DNA of 64,000 nt, from contig NZ_CP108067.1 of NCBI RefSeq assembly GCF_036178145.1, positions 6,709,501 to 6,773,500 on the forward strand, written 5' to 3'. The translations under genes and the position numbers were made by a program. This DNA is from Streptomyces sp. NBC_00273 (GTDB lineage: Bacteria; Actinomycetota; Actinomycetes; Streptomycetales; Streptomycetaceae). Positions 43,431 to 51,925 of the stretch are shown piece by piece. Below the pieces are notes generated by a model. The model had not been told where the DNA came from and ran no database searches. It saw only the letters and a program-made list of their open reading frames with translations. Position 1 is the stretch's first letter. Every line of letters begins with the position of its first letter.

Positions 43431-46418
43431 ATGACGGTCCCGGGACGCAGGAGCAGCACCTTCATCCGGCTGCTCCGCAGCGGCTTCACCGACCCCTCCG
43501 CCGCCGCCCGGCTGCTCGACGCCGACGCGCTCGCGGCCGTACGCACCGATCCCGTGCTGCTCGACGCCCTCGGCGCGACCGCAGACCCCGACCTCGCCCT
43601 CCTCGGGCTCGTCCGGCTCGCCGAGGCCCAGCCCGACGGCGAGCTGCCCGGGCTCCTCGACACCCTCGTCAGCGCCAAGCCGCTGCGCGACCGGCTGCTC
43701 GGCGTGCTCGGCGCCTCCGAAGCCCTCGGCGACCACCTCGCCCGCCACCCCCGCGACTGGCTCGGCCTCGTCACCTACGAGGCCGCCGACCTGCACCCCG
43801 GACTCGCCGAGTTCGAGCTCGGCCTCGCCGACGCGCACGACCCCGTCGGCCTGCGCGTCGCCTACCGCCGCTGCCTGCTCTCCATCGCGGCCCGCGACGT
43901 CTGCGGCACCATCGACGTCGCCCAGACCGCCGCCGAGCTCGCCGACCTGGCCACCGCCACCCTCCGCGCGGCCCTGCGGATCGCCTCCGCCGCCGCCCCC
44001 GAGGACGCCGCCCTGTGCCGCCTCGCCGTCATCGCGATGGGCAAGTGCGGCGGCAACGAGCTGAACTACGTCTCCGACGTCGACGTCATCTTCGTCGGCG
44101 ACGCGGCCCCCGGCGCCGACGAGGGCAAGGCCCTCCAGGCCGCCACCCGCCTGGCCTCGCACCTCATGCGGATCTGCTCGGAGACCACCGTCGAGGGCAC
44201 CATCTGGCCCGTCGACGCCAATCTCCGCCCCGAGGGCCGCAACGGCCCCCTCGTCCGCACCCTCGCCTCCCACCTGGCCTACTACCAGCGCTGGGCCAAG
44301 ACCTGGGAGTTCCAGGCCCTCCTCAAGGCCCGCGCCGTGGCCGGCGACGAAGCCCTGGGCGCCGAGTACATCGCCGCCATAAGCCCGCTGGTGTGGCAGG
44401 CCGCCGAACGCGAGAACTTCGTCGCCGACGTCCAGAAGATGCGCCGCCGCGTCGTCGACAACATTCCCGCCGCCCAGGTCGAGCGCGAGCTGAAACTCGG
44501 CCCCGGCGGCCTGCGCGACGTCGAGTTCGCCGTCCAGCTGCTCCAGCTCGTGCACGGCCGCAGCGACGCCACCCTGCACTCCGGCACCACGCTCGACGCC
44601 CTGCACGCCCTCGCCGCCGGCGGCTACGTCGGCCGCGCCGACGCCGCCCAACTGCACGACGCGTACCGCTTCCTGCGCGCGATGGAGCACCGCATCCAGC
44701 TCTACCGGCTGCGCCGCACCCACCTCGTCCCCGAGGACGAGAACGACCTGCGGCGCCTGGGCCGCTCCATGGGCCTGCGCACCGAACCCGTCGCCGAACT
44801 CAACAAGGCCTGGCGCCGGCACGCTTCCGTGGTCCGGCGCCTGCACGAGAAGCTCTTCTACCGGCCGCTGCTCGACGCCGTCGCCCAGCTCACCCCCGGC
44901 GAGACCCGGCTCTCCCCGCGCGCCGCCGGCCAGCGCCTCGAAGCCCTCGGCTACGCCGACCCGGCCTCGGCCCTGCGCCACCTCGAAGCCCTCGCCTCCG
45001 GCGTCACCCGCAAGGCCGCCATCCAGCGCACCCTGTTGCCGGTGATGCTCGGCTGGTTCGCCGACTCCGCCGACCCGGACGCCGGCCTGTTGAACTTCCG
45101 CAAGGTCTCCGACGCCCTCGGCAAGACCCCCTGGTACCTGCGCCTGCTGCGCGACGAGGGCGCTGCCGCCGAGAACCTCGCCCGCGTCCTGTCCGCCGGA
45201 CGCCTCGCCCCGGACCTGCTGATGCGCGCCCCCGAGGCCGTGGCCCTGCTCGGCGACCCCGAGGGCCTGGAGCCCCGTACGCACGAGGCCCTGGAGCAGG
45301 AGGTCCTCGCCGCCGTCGGCCGCGCCGAGAACCCCGAGGCCGCCGTCGCCGCCGCCCGCGGCGTGCGCCGCCGCGAGCTCTTCCGCACCACCGCGGCCGA
45401 CATCATCGGCTCGTACGGTACGGAGGACAACCCGGCCGAGGAGGACCACGGAGCCCTCGTAGACCGGGTCGGCGGAGCCGTCTCCGACCTGACCGCCGCC
45501 ACCGTTGCAGGGGCCCTGCGCGCCGCCGTCCACAGCCACTACGGCGACATGCTGCCCACCCGTTTCGCCGTCATCGGCGTCGGCCGCTTCGGCGGCCACG
45601 AACTCGCCTACGGCTCCGACGCCGACGTCCTGTTCGTCCACGAGCCCCGCGAGGGCGTCGACGAGCAGGAGGCCGCCAAGGCCGCCCAGACCGTCATCGC
45701 CGAAATGCGCAGGCTGCTCCAGCTGCCCACCACCGACCCGCCGCTGCTCATCGACGCCGACCTGCGCCCCGAAGGCCGCTCCGGCCCGCTGGTGCGCACG
45801 CTGGCCTCCTACGCCGCCTACTACCGGCGCTGGTCACTGACCTGGGAGAGCCAGGCCCTGCTGCGCGCCGAACCGGTGGCGGGCGACGCCGACATCGGCG
45901 CCCGCTTCATCGAGCTGATCGATCCGCTGCGCTATCCGGTGGAGGGGCTCCGCGAGGACGCCGTGCGCGAGATCCGTCGGCTCAAGGCCCGCATGGAATC
46001 GGAGCGGCTGCCCCGCGGGGCCGACCCGACCCTGCACACCAAGCTCGGCCGCGGCGGCCTCAGCGACGTCGAGTGGACCGTCCAGCTGATCCAGATGCGG
46101 CACGCCTGGGTCGAACCGGGCCTGCGCACCACCCGTACCCGCGAGGCCCTGGCGGCCGCCCACGCGGCCGACCTGATCCCGACCGAGGAGGCGCAGATCC
46201 TGGACGAGGCCTGGGTCCTGGCGACCCGGGTACGCAACGCCGTGATGCTGGTGCGCGGCCGGGCCGGGGACACCTTCCCGACCGAGGCCCGGGAACTCGC
46301 GGCCGTGGGCCGCTACCTCGGATACGCCGAGGGCACGGTCGGGGAGATGCTGGACGACTACCGCCGCATCACCCGCCGTGCCCGGGCGGTCGTGGAGGAA
46401 CTCTTCTACGGCGCATAG
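43431..46418 (+). CDS. glnE: Bifunctional glutamine synthetase adenylyltransferase/deadenylase
   Basis: Adjusts type I glutamine synthetase by adding or removing AMP on a tyrosine. 995 residues from ATG at 43431. Two nucleotidyltransferase domains in tandem: N-terminal deadenylylase with GKCGGNELNYVSDVDVIFV (about 204-222) and C-terminal adenylylase with GRFGGHELAYGSDADVLFV (about 717-735). Both keep the catalytic DxD, and each is followed by DANLRPEGRNGPLVRTL or DADLRPEGRSGPLVRTL. The target would be the main GlnA elsewhere in the genome, not GlnA2. Transcribed alone, followed by a hairpin shared with the CAP gene. Confidence 0.95.
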   Translation: MTVPGRRSSTFIRLLRSGFTDPSAAARLLDADALAAVRTDPVLLDALGATADPDLALLGLVRLAEAQPDGELPGLLDTLVSAKPLRDRLLGVLGASEALGDHLARHPRDWLGLVTYEAADLHPGLAEFELGLADAHDPVGLRVAYRRCLLSIAARDVCGTIDVAQTAAELADLATATLRAALRIASAAAPEDAALCRLAVIAMGKCGGNELNYVSDVDVIFVGDAAPGADEGKALQAATRLASHLMRICSETTVEGTIWPVDANLRPEGRNGPLVRTLASHLAYYQRWAKTWEFQALLKARAVAGDEALGAEYIAAISPLVWQAAERENFVADVQKMRRRVVDNIPAAQVERELKLGPGGLRDVEFAVQLLQLVHGRSDATLHSGTTLDALHALAAGGYVGRADAAQLHDAYRFLRAMEHRIQLYRLRRTHLVPEDENDLRRLGRSMGLRTEPVAELNKAWRRHASVVRRLHEKLFYRPLLDAVAQLTPGETRLSPRAAGQRLEALGYADPASALRHLEALASGVTRKAAIQRTLLPVMLGWFADSADPDAGLLNFRKVSDALGKTPWYLRLLRDEGAAAENLARVLSAGRLAPDLLMRAPEAVALLGDPEGLEPRTHEALEQEVLAAVGRAENPEAAVAAARGVRRRELFRTTAADIIGSYGTEDNPAEEDHGALVDRVGGAVSDLTAATVAGALRAAVHSHYGDMLPTRFAVIGVGRFGGHELAYGSDADVLFVHEPREGVDEQEAAKAAQTVIAEMRRLLQLPTTDPPLLIDADLRPEGRSGPLVRTLASYAAYYRRWSLTWESQALLRAEPVAGDADIGARFIELIDPLRYPVEGLREDAVREIRRLKARMESERLPRGADPTLHTKLGRGGLSDVEWTVQLIQMRHAWVEPGLRTTRTREALAAAHAADLIPTEEAQILDEAWVLATRVRNAVMLVRGRAGDTFPTEARELAAVGRYLGYAEGTVGEMLDDYRRITRRARAVVEELFYGA

Positions 46419-46465
46419 CCGGGAGCCGGAAGCCGGAAGCCGGAAGCCGCGGTCCGGCTCCCGGC
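46418..46465. terminator. Hairpin with repeated GCCGGAA units behind glnE
   Basis: Arms GCCGGGAGCCGG (46418-46429) and CCGGCTCCCGGC (46454-46465) enclose three to four 7-bp CCGGAAG repeats. Lies between convergent glnE and a CAP-domain gene. Confidence 0.7.
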
Positions 46466-46491
46466 TCCCGGCTGACCGGGCGGGCGCGGGG

Positions 46492-47271
46492 TCAGCGCGC
46501 CGTGCCGAAGTCCTGCGTCCAGTAGTAGCCGGGCTGTGCCAGGCCGATGCCGATCTCCTTGAAGGAGCAGTTCAGGATGTTCTCCCGGTGGCCCTGGCTG
46601 TTCATCCAGCCCTCCATGACCTTCTCGGGAGTGCTGTAGCCGTAAGCGACGTTCTCGCCGTACGTGCTCCACGCGTACCCGGCGCGGGTGATCCGCGCGC
46701 CCGGGTCCGAGCCGTCGGAGCCGGTGTGGGACATGTTGCTGTGGGAGGCCATGTCGGCGCTGTGGTCCTGCGCGGCCTTCGTGAGCTTCGCGTTGAGGGA
46801 CACGGCCTGGCAGCCGGCGGCGGCGCGCTCCTGGTTGACGAGCGCGAGGACCTGGGCGACGTCGCCGGAGGCCGGCGGGGCGGCGGTCTTCGACGGCTGG
46901 GGCGCGGGCGCCTGCGGCTTCTTCGTGGCGACCGGCGGCTTCGCCGGCTTGGGCTGCGCGGGCGGCGTGGGCTGTACGACGGGCTGCGTGGGCTCGGCGG
47001 AGCTGCTGGGGGAGGCCTCGGAGGGGCTGCTGCTCGGCGCTCCGCTCGGGAGCGGTGCGTCCACGGGCGCCAGGGTGCTCGGAGTGGCCGACGGGGTGGA
47101 CTGCCACTGCCACGGGCGCTGCTGCTGGTGGCTCGCGGTCCGGATCCGGCCGTTGCCGTCGTCCTGACCGTCGAAGCAGGCCATGGCGGCGGTGGGAACA
47201 CCCACGATGGCGAGCGCGCCGACGCCGATGACTATTTTCTTGTAGGACGTCTTCTTCCGATGCTTCTGCAT
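46492..47271 (-). CDS. Secreted CAP-domain (SCP/PR-1) protein
   Basis: 259 residues from ATG at 47271. N-terminal basic segment and hydrophobic signal (KKIVIGVGALAIVGVPTAAMA), a Pro/Ser/Ala/Lys-rich linker to about residue 130, then the CAP domain: LALVNQERAAAGCQAVSL, HSADMASHSNMSHTGSDG (cavity His), YGENVAYGYSTPEKVMEGWM (Glu) and GHRENILNCSFKEIGIG. Extracellular, function unknown for bacterial CAP proteins. The nearest paralogue is at 48461, with two four-Cys peptide genes between them. Confidence 0.9.
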   Translation of the reverse strand: MQKHRKKTSYKKIVIGVGALAIVGVPTAAMACFDGQDDGNGRIRTASHQQQRPWQWQSTPSATPSTLAPVDAPLPSGAPSSSPSEASPSSSAEPTQPVVQPTPPAQPKPAKPPVATKKPQAPAPQPSKTAAPPASGDVAQVLALVNQERAAAGCQAVSLNAKLTKAAQDHSADMASHSNMSHTGSDGSDPGARITRAGYAWSTYGENVAYGYSTPEKVMEGWMNSQGHRENILNCSFKEIGIGLAQPGYYWTQDFGTAR

Positions 47272-47745
47272 GCCTGACCTCATTCAGTGATCGCGAAGCT
47301 TCCGGCGCCGGAATCACAGGGCGCCGAAGAGGCCGCCATTCTTAAAAGGCTCTGAATGGCCTGGCAAGTTTCCGCTGATCACAAGCCTGGGGCGGTCGGC
47401 ACGCGGCTTGAAACGGGACCGTGATCGTGCATCATCACGATTTGGTCACTCCCGCAACCGTCTGATGGGCGATCAGAAACGGCTGTGACCTGGCAGGTCG
47501 GGGACCGGTCTGCCGGTATCGCATATTCCGTTTCCGGCGGAGTGGGGAATGTCGATTCCAAAAGGGACAAATATCGAAATGTCGGCGGGTTAACGCTCCG
47601 TCAAGAAAGCCCACCGCCGATGGGCGCACCGTGACGCATGTCACTGTTTCGCGGCCGGGGCAGCAGCGCGCAGCGCCCGTTTCCCCTCGGATCGTCCTCG
47701 GCCTGCGCCGACGGCGTACGGAGGGAAACGGGCGCTGCGATCGAT
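47272..47745. other. Long A/T-richer intergenic region upstream of a CAP gene
   Basis: 474 bp, richer in A/T than its surroundings. Contains ATCGTG-CATCAT-CACGAT (47424-47441), a 6-bp inverted repeat, and probably the promoter and leader of the CAP gene at 46492. No known riboswitch core was recognised. No gene supported. Confidence 0.5.
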
Positions 47746-48024
47746 CTACCGCGGTTCCAGGGCCGCGGTCCGGCAGGCGCCGTTCGCGGCGCCACCCGGC
47801 ACCCCGGCCCCGGTCAGGCCGCTCACGCAGCCCTGCAGATCGCCGCTCACGCCTTGCCGACAAGCCGCCGTGACGGCGTCGGTGACCTCGGCGCCCGCCT
47901 GCGCGGCCATGTTCGTGCAAGCAGGGATGTCCGCGTGGGCGGCGGCGGGGGCGACGAGGGCCGCGCCGGCGAGGGAGAGGAACAGGCCGGTGAGGACACC
48001 GGCGATACGGGTCGACGGGTGCAT
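47746..48024 (-). CDS. Secreted four-cysteine small protein (paralogue 1)
   Basis: 92 residues from ATG at 48024. Signal peptide TRIAGVLTGLFLSLAGAALVAPAAAHA, then a mature part of about 61 residues starting DIPAC with four Cys spaced C-x18-C-x10-C-x17-C and the block GCVSGLTGAGV. The same block and almost the same spacing occur in the next gene. Four Cys suggest two disulfides. Not a family I recognise; it is not a chaplin. Confidence 0.7.
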   Translation of the reverse strand: MHPSTRIAGVLTGLFLSLAGAALVAPAAAHADIPACTNMAAQAGAEVTDAVTAACRQGVSGDLQGCVSGLTGAGVPGGAANGACRTAALEPR

Positions 48025-48082
48025 GGGGCACACACCTGCTTTCGGAAACGAGTGGGGCCAAGGGCGGCGGAACTCGGAACTC

Positions 48083-48355
48083 CTACTCGGGGGCCACCCG
48101 GCAGGCGCTCACGGCGGTCCCGTTGGTGACGCCTGCTCCGGTCAGGCCGGACACGCACTGTTCGTTGTCGCCGGTCAGACCGACGTAGCAGGCCATGCGG
48201 ACGGAGTCCGGGGCCTCGCCGCCCTGCAGCTCGCGCTCGACCTGGTTGATGCAGGCCGTGACGTCGGCGTGGGCGGCGGGGGCCGCGAAGGCGGCGCCGC
48301 CGAGGGCGAGGGCCAGGCCGGTGAGGACACCGGCGACACGGGTCGACATGTGCAT
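48083..48355 (-). CDS. Secreted four-cysteine small protein (paralogue 2)
   Basis: 90 residues from ATG at 48355. Signal peptide TRVAGVLTGLALALGGAAFAAPAAHA, mature part starting DVTAC with spacing C-x20-C-x10-C-x17-C and QCVSGLTGAGV. The DNA around the start (CAGGTNNGTNCCCATGCAC) matches that of the upstream paralogue, so the pair arose by tandem duplication including the ribosome-binding region. Function unknown; secreted and probably disulfide-bonded. Confidence 0.75.
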   Translation of the reverse strand: MHMSTRVAGVLTGLALALGGAAFAAPAAHADVTACINQVERELQGGEAPDSVRMACYVGLTGDNEQCVSGLTGAGVTNGTAVSACRVAPE

Positions 48356-48460
48356 GGGGACGTACCTGCTCTCCGAATTCGTCGCCGGCGGGTCCGGTCC
48401 CCCCGTACCGGACCGCTCGGCAGGGCTTCCCCCTCGTTCGGTGCCGGATCGGCTGTGCGG

Positions 48461-48988
48461 CTACCTCGACTGGACGGCGAAGAGCTGGACGGCGTACTCA
48501 CCGCTCGTGCCGATCCCGGTCTGCTTGTACGTGCAGTTCAAGATGGCGGCCCGGTGGCCCCTGGTGCTGGCCATCCAGCCGTCGACGTGGGACTTCGAGG
48601 AGGCGTGGCCCGGTCCGGAGACGTTCTCCGAGGACGGGCCCGCGGGCGAATAGCCGGCCTTCTCCATGCGGGACAGGTCGCTGGACCCGTCCGAGCCGGT
48701 GTGCGCGGTCAGTCCGTTCGCCGCCATGTCGTCGGCGTGGGCCTGGGCGGCCGCCGCGAGCCGCGGATCCACCGTCAGGGGCTCGCAACCCGCCTTCTCC
48801 CGTTCGGCGTTGACCAGTGCGAGGATCTCGTCCGGCGAGGACTGCTGCACGCTGCGGGTGACGGAGGCCGACGCCGCCGCGGCTGCCGCCGGGACGGCGA
48901 TCGCGGTGGCCGCTCCGCCGAGCACGAGCAGCGGGACGGTATAGGCGGCGGCGCACACGCGACGGATCCGGCTGTTCTTCGTACGCAT
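48461..48988 (-). CDS. Secreted CAP-domain (SCP/PR-1) protein
   Basis: 175 residues from ATG at 48988, after GAGGGGAAA. Signal peptide ending near residue 39 (AVPAAAAAASA), then the CAP domain directly: ILALVNAEREKAGCEPLTV, HADDMAANGLTAHTGSDG, SENVSGPGHASSKSHVDGWM and GHRAAILNCTYKQTGIGT. Shorter than the paralogue at 46492, lacking its proline-rich linker. First gene of a same-strand group with the two four-Cys peptides; spacing of 60-110 bp allows joint transcription. Confidence 0.9.
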   Translation of the reverse strand: MRTKNSRIRRVCAAAYTVPLLVLGGAATAIAVPAAAAAASASVTRSVQQSSPDEILALVNAEREKAGCEPLTVDPRLAAAAQAHADDMAANGLTAHTGSDGSSDLSRMEKAGYSPAGPSSENVSGPGHASSKSHVDGWMASTRGHRAAILNCTYKQTGIGTSGEYAVQLFAVQSR

Positions 48989-49295
48989 CGGAGTTTCCCC
49001 TCGTCGGGGGTCGCGGGGAGCCGCCCGTGGTATTCGCCCCTCGGGGTCGGGGTGCTGCGCGGCCTGTGCGGGCACGTGCACCGCCGCAGGCTGCTGCGGG
49101 GGCGCGCGCCTCCTTCCACCGTACGACCGGCGGCACGTCCCCACGACCGGGCGCCTGCGCGTGCGGCCTCGGCGGAGGTGTGCGGGGCCCCTGGCGCGGG
49201 GTGCGGGGCGGCTCTGCGGACGTGTCCCGCCGAGCCAGCGCGCATGCGGGGGCCGGCCGGGGCGCGCAGCAGGAGTCGCAGCCGTCCGCGTGCGA
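48989..49295. other. Intergenic stretch, promoter side of the CAP gene
   Basis: 307 bp of extremely G/C-rich sequence between two minus-strand genes. No convincing gene, repeat or operator was seen. Confidence 0.4.
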
Positions 49296-49781
49296 TCAGT
49301 ACGGTGAACCGGGCCCAGGGGTCGCAGGAGTCGTGGGTTCTGCCAGATCCGGCATGGCCAAGAGCATGGCCCGGATCTCCGCATCGCCTTCGACGGCTGC
49401 CCATGCACGCAGGGACCGGAGCACGGTGTTGAGGCTTTCGACGACATCGCCGAGCGGTGTCGTGGTGTCGGCGAGCACAACGGGATTCGCCTCGTCCCGG
49501 TCGCACACGCCCGCAACCCGGACGAGACGCGGGCTTCCCGGCGCAGCTGCAACCGGGATCATCTTGACGAAGTACGAGCCGTCGAAGAAATAGGCGTCCC
49601 ACGTCTCTCCCTTCAGCACCCCCTGCACGGCTGTGCAGAGCGAGCCGAAGACCGAAAGGGGGCTGTCGTGCCAACCGGACTCGGGGAAGTCAGTACCTCC
49701 CAGCCTCAGCCACACCACTCCGGCCGCGAACAACGGTCCCCGTACTTCCAGCGTCTCGACAGGCAGATTCAACTCGAACAC
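49296..49781 (-). CDS. Hypothetical cytosolic protein
   Basis: 161 residues from GTG at 49781, preceded by GGGGGAGG at good spacing. No signal or membrane helix. Sequence has an alternating beta-rich first half (LEVRGPLFAAGVVWLRLGG, GETWDAYFFDGSYFVKMIP) and a helical end (VVESLNTVLRSLRAWAAVEG) reminiscent of small immunity-like proteins, but no family is recognised. Downstream of two pseudogene-rich segments and upstream of CAP genes. Confidence 0.6.
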   Translation of the reverse strand: MFELNLPVETLEVRGPLFAAGVVWLRLGGTDFPESGWHDSPLSVFGSLCTAVQGVLKGETWDAYFFDGSYFVKMIPVAAAPGSPRLVRVAGVCDRDEANPVVLADTTTPLGDVVESLNTVLRSLRAWAAVEGDAEIRAMLLAMPDLAEPTTPATPGPGSPY

Positions 49782-49832
49782 GCTTCACGGCCTCCCCCAA
49801 GCCAACCCGACATCGCACGCCACACTAGGACG

Positions 49833-49979
49833 CGGTTGGTCCCGGACGAGTCGCGGGTGCTGTTTCGGCGAGCGGTACCGCCAGCAGAGGTGATACGTCC
49901 GCAGGTCGGGGGCCGGCGTCGGGCCGGGGACCGCAAGTTGGGATCGAAGATCCACCTGGCCACTGTCCGCCAGCGGTGA
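49833..49979 (+). pseudogene. IS5-type transposase remnant with internal deletion
   Basis: RLVPDE...PPAEVIRPQVGGRRRAGDR matches the N-terminus of IS5-group transposases (RLVPDELW..PPA.VRPQGGGRRR.GDR). It jumps directly to KLGSKIHLAT, which normally lies more than 100 residues later, then stops at VRQR. No terminal repeats or complete element remain. Confidence 0.7.
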
Positions 49980-50022
49980 ACACCCGTCCGAACGAACTCG
50001 ACGGTCACTACAGTCCGGTCGC

Positions 50023-50748
50023 ATGACGACGGTCACCACGCGTGCAGTGGAGTATCCAGCCGACAACCTGACGATGATCGGACACCTCGCGCTCCCGGCC
50101 GGTGCCGATCGCCGGCCCGCGGTCCTGATCGGACCCGAGGGGATGGGACTCAGCCACGTCGAGCGCCGCCGGGCCGAGGCCCTGGCGGAGCTGGGGTACG
50201 TGGCACTGGCCTTTGACCTACATGGCGGGCGCTACTTGAGCGATCCCGAGGAGATGCTGGCCCGTTGCATGCCGCTGCTCGCCGATCCCGACCGGATGCG
50301 GGGCATCGGCCATGCGGCGCTTGACGTGTTGCGCGCCGAATCGCGGGCCGACCTCGACCGCATCGCGGCTATCGGTTACGGCACCGGGGGCGCCATCGCG
50401 TTGGAACTCGGGCGCGACGGCGTCGACCTGCGTGCGATCGGGACGGTCAATGGACTGACCACGGGCCGACCGGACGAGGCGGCGCGCATTCGCTGCCCGG
50501 TGTGGGCCGGAGTCGGTTCGGAAGACCCGATCATGCCACCCGCGCAACGGGAGGCATTCACCGCCGAGATGCAGGCCGCAGGCGTCGACTGGCGCCTCAC
50601 GGTCTACGGCGGAGCCTTGCACGCCTTCCACCACCCACCGGTCGACCACGCCGCGCCCCCCGGTGTCGGCTACCACCCGCGGCACGCACAGCGAGCTTGG
50701 CGCGACGTCGTCGAGCTGCTCGCCGAGTGCCTACCCGTAACGCAGTGA
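50023..50748 (+). CDS. Dienelactone hydrolase-family protein lacking the nucleophile
   Basis: 241 residues from ATG at 50023. DLH-type features: PAVLIGPEGMGLSHVERRRAE, ALAFDLHGGR, VWAGVGSEDPIMPPAQREAF (Asp) and YGGALHAFHHP (His). The nucleophile elbow reads AAIGYGTGGAI, so Gly120 stands where DLH has Cys (GYCFGG). The fold is kept but classic hydrolysis is unlikely; binding or a non-hydrolytic role is possible. Lies between two opposing IS5-type remnants, suggesting arrival by transposition or a rearranged site. Codon use is slightly less G/C-biased than core genes. Confidence 0.75.
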   Translation: MTTVTTRAVEYPADNLTMIGHLALPAGADRRPAVLIGPEGMGLSHVERRRAEALAELGYVALAFDLHGGRYLSDPEEMLARCMPLLADPDRMRGIGHAALDVLRAESRADLDRIAAIGYGTGGAIALELGRDGVDLRAIGTVNGLTTGRPDEAARIRCPVWAGVGSEDPIMPPAQREAFTAEMQAAGVDWRLTVYGGALHAFHHPPVDHAAPPGVGYHPRHAQRAWRDVVELLAECLPVTQ

Positions 50749-50874
50749 TGTGGTCGGCTACTGAAGCTCACTCATGCCCGCCACCCTCGTCCTCGTCCTC
50801 GTCCAGCTCCGCCCGTCCGGGGCGCGCAGCGGGCGCAGGGGTCCGTCGGCCGGGACCTGGGCGACGGCGGCGTC

Positions 50875-50994
50875 GAGGTCGTACACCCGGGCCCAGGGCC
50901 CGTACCGCTCCGGCGGGTCCCGCCAGGGGACGTCGGTACGGGCACGGAACCGTATGCCGTCGATCAGCTGCCACCCGGTGATCAGCACGGTCCA
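50875..50994 (-). pseudogene. IS5/DUF4096 transposase N-terminal remnant
   Basis: WQLIDGIRFRARTDVPWRDPPERYGPWARVYDL is a clear DUF4096 transposase N-terminal segment (given here only as the region 50875-50973). The sequence before it is non-homologous and after VYDL the family sequence (FRRWQ) is lost. No catalytic domain remains. Confidence 0.75.
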
Positions 50995-51039
50995 TGATCT
51001 ACTTCTGGGCATGGTGCCGATGAACGAGAAGCCGAGGTC

Positions 51040-51354
51040 ATGACCAACCACTGCTGCGAGGTGATGAGCCGCCGCGTGAATGTGCGCTGTGACCAGCACG
51101 ACGACCCCTTCGCCTGCCCGGACGCGCTGATCGACTTCAGTGCCAAGTTCCAGGAGTACGGGCTGATCATCCACGACGGCGGCACGTCGAGCATCACCGT
51201 CGGGTTCTGTCCCTGGTGCGGACGGCGTCTCCCCGAGTCACAGCGGGACCGATGGTTCGACGAGCTGGAACGCCGGGGGATCGATCCGGGGGAGGACGAA
51301 GTCCCTGCCGAGTTCCAGGACGACCGCTGGCTCGCCGCCCTACCTCGGGACTGA
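51040..51354 (+). CDS. Small Cys-rich protein (DUF6980-like)
   Basis: 104 residues from ATG at 51040. CC near the start (TNHCCEVM), then NVRCDQHDDPFACPDAL, EYGLIIHDGGTSSITVGFCPWCGRRLPES and DRWFDELERRG. The CPWCG knuckle with the earlier Cys/His residues suggests one or two zinc sites. Similar small proteins in Streptomyces carry the label DUF6980 (from memory). Function unknown. Follows decayed insertion-sequence DNA. Confidence 0.75.
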   Translation: MTNHCCEVMSRRVNVRCDQHDDPFACPDALIDFSAKFQEYGLIIHDGGTSSITVGFCPWCGRRLPESQRDRWFDELERRGIDPGEDEVPAEFQDDRWLAALPRD

Positions 51355-51418
51355 CCAACCGACAGCCCCGCACGTCACTTCCGATACACGCCCTAAGGCC
51401 CCTTACCGAGGGAACGGC

Positions 51419-51836
51419 CTACGCGGCGGTCGCCGCCGTGGCCGGTGGTGGGGTGCAGCCTCGGCAGAGGCCCGGGGCGAGCAGCGCGGCCGGGCCAGTA
51501 GCTCGACCTCCGGGACGTCTGCCGGGGCCTCGTCCGGGGCGGGTTCGGGAGCAGGCTCCGGGGCGGGGGCCGGCGCTGGGAGGATTGCGGATCGCGGCGC
51601 TCGTGGGCCGTTTCCGCCGACCTGGCGGGCGGGTTGTTGTACGGGACCGTGCAGGTCACGACACGCTCGGACGGGAGCCGCTCCTGGAATCGGGCCGGTA
51701 GCCGTGCGCCTCCAGCTCGCGCAGGGCGGCGGCGATGCGGACCTCGCCCTCCCGGAAGCGTTCGACCAGGGCCTTGATGGTCACCTTGCGGCCGGTGGGG
51801 AGGGACTGGATGTGCGTGGCCAGCCCGATTTGTCAT
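51419..51836 (-). pseudogene. Decayed helix-turn-helix gene with several frameshifts
   Basis: Recognisable in successive frames: IGLATHIQSLPTGRKVTIKA then FREGEVRIAAALRELEAHGY (HTH part), then after a shift RLPSERVVTCTVPYNNP, then in another frame APAPAPEPAPEPAPDEAP with VPEVELLARPRCSP, and finally LCRGCTPPPATAATAA-stop. This is the order of a common Streptomyces HTH protein with a Pro-rich linker and a CxxC end. The 5' part is missing (in-frame stop just before IGLATH). Confidence 0.7.
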
Positions 51837-51925
51837 ACGCGTCAGCCAGGTTGGGGTGATTCCCCCGACCGGGTGGGAGGGGAGGGAGAGGTATGGAGAG
51901 GCCCTTTCCCCCGGTTGTCCATTCC

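Noticed and set aside
40935..45641. A 1568-codon open frame on the minus strand across the PIG-L gene and glnE
   Set aside because: It runs antisense to glnE, whose domains are unmistakable; the long frame is a by-product of G/C-only third positions. The part that matches PIG-L lies in a shifted frame.
47424..47441. A possible riboswitch in the long leader of the CAP gene
   Set aside because: Only a 6-bp inverted repeat; none of the conserved c-di-AMP riboswitch blocks were found.
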